Of a stretch of 64,000 nucleotides of DNA, positions 59,337-64,000 are shown piece by piece. The notes beneath the pieces were generated by a model. That model made no database searches and was not told where the DNA came from. It saw only the letters and a list, made by a program, of their open reading frames with translations. Within the stretch, counting starts at the first letter, position 1, and every line of letters starts with the position of its first letter. Source of the DNA: Telopea speciosissima (lineage: Eukaryota; Streptophyta; Magnoliopsida; Proteales; Proteaceae). A program made the position numbers and the translations under genes. The stretch covers positions 3,550,927-3,614,926 of the forward strand of contig NC_057925.1 in NCBI RefSeq assembly GCF_018873765.1. Direction: 5' to 3'.

Positions 59337-59758
59337 TGAGCGAGAGAGAGATATCGGATTCACAGGATCTTTCTTACGACTACAGTACTACTCCTACTAC
59401 TACTACTACCACTTCCTGGATCATTTCTTCAGTGGTAGTAGCAGTCACTGTAAGCAGCCACTAGCGAGCGAGAGTGTGAGCAGATGATTCATTCCATTTT
59501 GAGATTATCAAATTTCGGAATTAAAAGAGTACCACTTATGTTTCAAATTTCAATATTTTTTTCCACCTTTTTCCCCTCTCCTTTTTCCCCGGGGTTTCAG
59601 ATTTTCAGGCTTTTGAATTCTGAATTCTGACGAGGGATTTTGTTTACGGATTGAGTCACCTGCTGGTGACATAACAAGGTCTCATGATTCACGTTAGCCC
59701 ATTGCCCCAGTCCCTTTATTTAAAAGGAAGAAAAGAAAAACAACTGTGTCTACTGTCT
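59337..59758 (-). promoter_or_regulatory. 5' UTR and promoter region of GCP3
   Basis: Just upstream of the GCP3 ATG lie a CTCTCTCTCG tract and a (TAG)n trinucleotide run (59386-59412 on the plus strand, CTACTA). Further out the DNA is AT-rich. No clear TATA box was assigned. Confidence 0.4.
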
Positions 59759-59872
59759 AGGAGTGTGGCCTACGCCAGCACTCCATGAGTCTTTCTTCTC
59801 CCATATCTACCCTTTTATTTTGAGAAGAGACAGATAGACATATAGGAGTGCTGGCGTAGGCCACATTCCTGA
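59759..59872. mobile_element. Short hairpin MITE, GGCCTACGCCAGCA family
   Basis: Outer stem AGGAGTGTGGCCTACGCCAG against CTGGCGTAGGCCACATTCCT with CACTCC / GGAGTG continuing inward. It is the best-preserved stem of this family in the window. It lies about 420 bp upstream of the GCP3 start. Confidence 0.8.
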
Positions 59873-60036
59873 ACAAAAAATACTTCCTAAAAAAAAAAAA
59901 AAAACAGTTCATTCACCACAATTTGGTAGACGTACTATAGAGATTGGACTAGAAAATGTAGATCCAACACCATTTTGATCGGGGCTGAGGTGGGGCCAAA
60001 CTGAAACCAGTCCTTTGAACATCGGGTCTAACTCAG

Positions 60037-60471
60037 CTCAAGGAAAAAGGTATAGGAAAGCCTCCAGGAAATAGTTGGATTGTTATCAGAAACCAAGTAC
60101 ACTGTTTTACTGCTGGGGATAGATCACACCCAGAGTCTGACAAGATATATATGAAATTGAGTCATTTGGCAGATTCAATCTCTGAAATTGGTTATGTTCC
60201 CGACCAACGCTGGGTACTTCATGATTTAGAGGATGATGAAAAAGATATTAAGCTCTTAAGCCACAGTGAGAAGCTGACAATCGCTTTTGGACTACTGAAC
60301 ACAAGTGGTGGACGCACAATCTTAATCACCAAAAACCTCAGAATATGTGGCGATTGCCATACATTCAGCAAGTTTGTCTCTAAATTCGTAGGGAGGGAAA
60401 TAATTATTAGGGATGCGAGCCGATTCCATCATTTCTCTGATGGTGTCTGCTCATGCAAGGACTATTGGTGA
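60037..60471 (+). CDS. Isolated DYW domain (PPR protein C-terminus) or remnant
   Basis: An open frame of 144 residues ending in the diagnostic DYW and a stop. It starts at LKEKGIGKPPGNSWI, the usual junction between E/E+ motifs and DYW, continues HCFTAGDRSHPES and GYVPDQRWVLHDLEDDEK, and keeps the cytidine-deaminase-like zinc motifs HSEKLTIAFGL (HxE) and CGDCH (CxxCH), then CSCKDYW. DYW domains carry out C-to-U RNA editing in plastids and mitochondria, normally at the end of PPR arrays. No PPR repeat is visible upstream. An AG acceptor (CTAACTCAG) directly precedes 60037, so it could be a last exon, a stand-alone DYW protein using ATG 60151 or an upstream exon, or a fragment of a lost gene. 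The frame itself is intact. Confidence 0.7.
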   Translation, partial: LKEKGIGKPPGNSWIVIRNQVHCFTAGDRSHPESDKIYMKLSHLADSISEIGYVPDQRWVLHDLEDDEKDIKLLSHSEKLTIAFGLLNTSGGRTILITKNLRICGDCHTFSKFVSKFVGREIIIRDASRFHHFSDGVCSCKDYW

Positions 60472-62042
60472 AGCCAAATTCATAGCAGATGGATGATTTT
60501 TCAGTTAAGGAGGGCCATACATACTGAGTACTCACTGTAATGATTGTCTTTGTCAGGAGTTCTGGAATTGCTTCATTACTTGTCAACCAGGAGCACGAGG
60601 AAAAGGAAGAGATGTGTTTCAATTCTCATGCTCAATGTTGCAATGTCAGTGGTTCCTCACTTGTAGTGAAGGTAGAAATACTGAAGCACTGCCCAACCAT
60701 ATCAGAATGTCTAATTGATTGATCAAAATGGTTAAGAGGTATAAGCGGCATTTGCTCTGAAAGGGTGACGTTGGTCATTGGGGCCTAGCAGGACCAGGTT
60801 GCATGGAAGTTTTAAGATTCTATGTTTTATTTGGACCAGGAGTCAGTTGGCATGTGTCGAGCATCAATACTGGTTGATTTAGATTTTAATTTTTAAAAGG
60901 TGGGACTTGGGAACGGTAGGTTGGGGCCAAACCTAGAAGATGAAATAGGTTTCCACCAAGAACTTCAATGTCAGATTGGTTGTTAGAGTGGTCCTTTCAG
61001 GTTGATTGTTTTGATGCATTAATGGATGCTGGAGAGGCTGCATCTCACTTAGCAAGCTCTCTTTCTGTTAGGGATTTGGGTTTCATCCTCAAAAGCTAGC
61101 CATTAAAGAGAGAGTGCCCAAACACCTATTAATCCACCCACATCCCTTTTCATATCCGAGATGTGAGACTATTCTTTTTGCCTTATACGTGGATATCCCA
61201 ACACTTCCAACATGGGGAGGGCTGAACCAAGACTGAAGCTTTACTCATCTTATTGCTTTGCTCTGCGGATATGAGTTAGTTCTCTATGGTATGATGCCAA
61301 TTTCTAGAGGGTGGATCTCAGGTTGCTTCATTGACATATAGGTATAATAATATCATACCAACCCGGCTCAACTCGCGCGTGTGAAAAGGCACCTTGGATC
61401 CAACTTGGACATCCCCAACAGGGGGTAATTTCCTTTTGAACCCACGTCCCTTATAAGTCCTATGAATACTTATAAGTTCAACCTCATCTTTGTAGGTCAG
61501 CAATGTAGGACTAAACATGTTCCTTTGCCTGTTGTTTTCTACAAAGTAACATGGTTCAAAATTATAAAACTTTATGTTGGTAGCAGGAGTGGTGGCAGTG
61601 GAGGTGGTGGTGATTCGTGAATATTGCGTTTATCATCGAGCATTTTTTTGTTTTAAGTTTATGTTTCTGGTTTTTTGAAGTTTCTCAGAACTGTTCCAAA
61701 TTTTTTTTTTTCTCGATTCATTAAAAGTTCTGTTCCAAATGTATTCCAAAATAGCATAAAACACTAGAAGTATTGTTTTTGAACGTTGTCATACAAACCC
61801 TTATGGTAAAGCTATTAAGCTATGCAATTTGAAATATATTAAGAAAGAAACGAAAATTATAGAGTATCACTCACTATGTGAGACATGTGGCTAATCCTTG
61901 ATGACCACTTGTTTGAGATTAAATGTGGCTAATCAAGGGGGACCTTCCATCCGTTTGACCAAAGATTCCCCCACGTGGTTAAAAAAAGAACCACTTTGTA
62001 ATGCCAATTTCACCTTTATAGCTTTATCAACACAAATCAAGA
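60472..62042. other. No gene seen
   Basis: 3' flank of the DYW fragment, then 60900-61560 with LTR-like words (CATCTCACTTAGC, GAGATGTGAGACT, CAATGTAGGACTAA) but no paired ends, and an AT-rich stretch up to the SDR stop codon. Confidence 0.35.
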
Positions 62043-62986
62043 TCAAAGGGAAGAATAAATGGGGAAACCTGGTAGGGTGGCTCCTGCCTCAACTATGAAC
62101 ACATTGCCTGACACATATTCTGAAGAGTCATGTATCAAATACCGGACAAGTGATGTCAATGCTGGGTCTGAAGTACCATGTTCTCTTAGAGGGATGATTT
62201 TCGTAGCCACCTTTTTGAGCCACTCTTTCTCCATAAGTTTCTCTGTTATCTCAGATCTGAACAACCCTGGCGATATTGAGTTCACTCTGATCTTATGCGC
62301 CCCCAACTCTAAGGCCATAATCTGTCATCTCCAGAAGGAATCATGAGTTTTTTATTACTTGATTTTAAAAAACTAAATATAATGGAAGACATCCAAAGCA
62401 TTTTAATTTTAAACAATCAATATGTAAAGAATATAAGATATCATAATGGAAGCATCAAACAGGCAAATGGAAACTGAGGTCCGGGTGGGTAGTTGGTGTG
62501 TGCATGTGTGTGAAGAATCATCAGGTATTGAAGCTTTCTTTGGTTTTCTAAATGCTGAAATTTTTACATATTTTCAGAAACCCACCCTAGATTGATTGCG
62601 CAGAATAGGATTTCAAACAGTGCAGTCATATCAATTTGAAACAACCACCAATAACTAACAACTACCTTGGTTTTTTTTGTTAAATGCGATAACAATGACT
62701 TCTTAAAAATACAATAGACACCAAAAATGTTATCTTTTGCTAATGGCTAAATAATATTACCTTGGTCAAGGTGTTTAGACCAGCCTTTGAAGTAGCATAG
62801 GCAGTAGCTCCAGGTAATACTCCACGGTTAAGACCAGCAATGGATGAAATATTTGTAACTGATCCCTTCAGATTGGCATCACGCATACGTCTGCAGACAT
62901 ACTTGGTTACTAGCCAGGATCCTGTCAAGTTAGTCCCAATAGTATTGTTCCATTCCTCTTCAGACAAATTCAGTGAGGAATTCACG
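62043..62986 (-). CDS. Short-chain dehydrogenase/reductase (SDR), 3' part; continues past right edge
   Basis: Two minus-strand exons, 62986-62761 and 62321-62043, joined GT-AG in phase 0, give 168 residues. They encode the second half of a classical [21 protein letters not shown] (Asn of the catalytic tetrad region), NISSIAG (catalytic Ser), YATSKAGLN (Tyr-x-x-x-Lys), [14 protein letters not shown] and a C-terminal [19 protein letters not shown]. The best fit is plant NAD(P)-dependent SDRs annotated as 3-oxoacyl-[ACP] reductase (FabG)-like; the substrate cannot be told. The first visible exon begins with one base finishing a codon, so at least one upstream exon with the TGxxxGxG cofactor motif is required. 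I found none up to 64000, so it lies outside the window. Confidence 0.88.
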
Positions 62987-63547
62987 CTGCCTAAAACACA
63001 AGAAGCAAGGCAATTTCATTTTAATACATCAAGTTGTAGCCTCACAATTGACAAATGAAAGAAATCAGTTGTCAAAATCCCTCCTAATTGGCAAATGTTA
63101 CATATAATCCCTGAGAGACAATTTAAATGACAGAAATGGAACAATTAGCACGGTTCGTTCTGTATAGATAATTTTGTTCTTTAGCCATTTTTAAGTTGCT
63201 TGTTGTGACTTGCACAGCCATACTTTCTGTATACAAGAGATAATCCCCCTCCCTTCTCTGTTTCCAACTAGAACTTATTAAACAAAACAGAAAGTTATTC
63301 TGCATCATAAGAAAGGAGCCCAGTATGATTTTAAAGAACTACATTTGAAACTTGTGGTGGTACATTTGTAGATTTTTTTTACTCTCTTGTCATACGCAAG
63401 TAAACACACAGAATCTATAAAGCACACTGTTAGCGAACTCCAACTCTCCCCCACCTTACAAAAGAAAAAAACAGAGAGAGAGAGAGCATAGGAAAGGAAA
63501 AGAGCTTCAAACTATAGCCCAGTCATTGCAGATCCCCCCCCCCCCCC

Positions 63548-63578
<31 letters not shown>

Positions 63579-63667
63579 AATAAAGGAAGGCACACAAGGG
63601 ACTGGAGCAATATTCACCTTCTCTCAGACCAAGCTTTGGGTTAAGCACATGGAGGGAGGGCGGGCTG
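62987..63667. other. SDR intron, left part
   Basis: Presumed intron of the SDR gene on the minus strand; no exon recognised. It contains a C-run followed by a long A-run at 63536-63573, possibly a retroposon tail or simple repeat. Confidence 0.4.
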
Positions 63668-63858
63668 CAGGGTTTTAAAAAATGGAATGGGGAAGGAATC
63701 GGCGCTCAAGAACCCTAGAATTGGTCCACAGATCCAAGAACCCTAGAGTTTTGGGCATGAATCGGTTGTGTCAGATCTGTGAAAATCAGGATCGATCACG
63801 GCCGATTCCAATCTGAATTGGCCAATTCACCGATCGATTCCCAATTCTTAAAACCCTG
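63668..63858. mobile_element. TIR element, CAGGGTTTTAA family, short copy
   Basis: 191 bp from CAGGGTTTTAAAAAATGG to CCAATTCTTAAAACCCTG. The interior has two CAAGAACCCTAGA blocks and GATCGATCACGGCCGATTCC. Non-coding; it lies in the presumed SDR intron. Confidence 0.7.
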
Positions 63859-64000
63859 AGGAGGGGCAAGACCAATGGTGACAGTGCACAATCCAGTACC
63901 TAAGCATCATGATTCATCTGGGTTTGGGTTGAACAAGACCATGAGAGCAAAGTTTAGGTTGAGGCAACTCTTGACAAACAAACAATGGCTAGGAATCATA

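Noticed and set aside
59336-59363. Upstream GTG start for GCP3 (MNPISLSRS extension)
   Set aside because: Plant nuclear genes start at ATG; MEDQRVLDL at 59336 matches the family N-terminus.
58075-59464. Plus-strand frames across GCP3
   Set aside because: Antisense shadows of the GCP3 exon.
1-64000. CRISPR array, operon or integrated bacterial/viral system
   Set aside because: No regularly spaced repeats, no bacterial gene order and no capsid or replication genes; all repeats fit plant transposons or simple sequence.

Overview
This is a window of a plant nuclear genome (angiosperm, probably a woody eudicot; I cannot name the species). Evidence: AT-rich DNA with spliced GT-AG genes, two cytosolic-type tRNA genes, plant-only gene families (a WRC-domain protein, a chloroplast WCRKC thioredoxin, a PPR-DYW C-terminus), Au-type SINEs, RTE LINE tails, Copia and Gypsy fossils, and many MITEs. 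There is no bacterial, viral or organellar gene order and no CRISPR.

Layout. 0.3-1.7 kb: 3' exons of a WRC-domain gene (+). 2-8.7 kb: MITEs and two Copia fossils. 8.7-11.5 kb: a decayed 10-formyltetrahydrofolate synthetase pseudogene (-) whose intron-like gap holds a Mutator-type and a hAT-type MITE. 12-14.3 kb: more MITEs, including two direct copies of one element. 14.7 kb: tRNA-Ala(AGC). 16.2-18.4 kb: chloroplast thioredoxin-like gene (+). 18.5-23 kb: repeats, including a possible 1.9-kb TIR element. 26.9-28.0 kb: intronless RING-H2 E3 ligase CDS (-), with tRNA-Ser(GCT) diverging from its promoter at 28.2 kb. 28.3-34 kb: fold-back repeats. 38-44 kb: a truncated RTE LINE with a nested SINE, a very short RTE insertion and a 3.3-kb non-autonomous LTR element. 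44.6-45.9 kb: Hsp90 co-chaperone AHSA1 (-). 46-55 kb: MITEs, SINEs, and Gypsy and Copia fossils. 56.6-59.3 kb: gamma-tubulin complex component GCP3 (-). 60.0-60.5 kb: an isolated DYW domain (+). 62.0-63.0 kb: 3' exons of a short-chain dehydrogenase (-) whose N-terminal exons lie beyond the right edge.

The genes do not form a pathway. They are independent housekeeping or regulatory loci: plastid redox, ubiquitination, Hsp90 cycle, microtubule nucleation, NAD(P)-dependent reduction. The thioredoxin and GCP3 pair recalls their neighbouring position in Arabidopsis (At5g06690/At5g06680, from memory), here some 38 kb apart. The strongest oddities are a GA instead of GT at one thioredoxin 5' splice site, the PPR-less DYW domain, the FTHFS pseudogene, and several mobile elements with target-site duplications that show nesting order.
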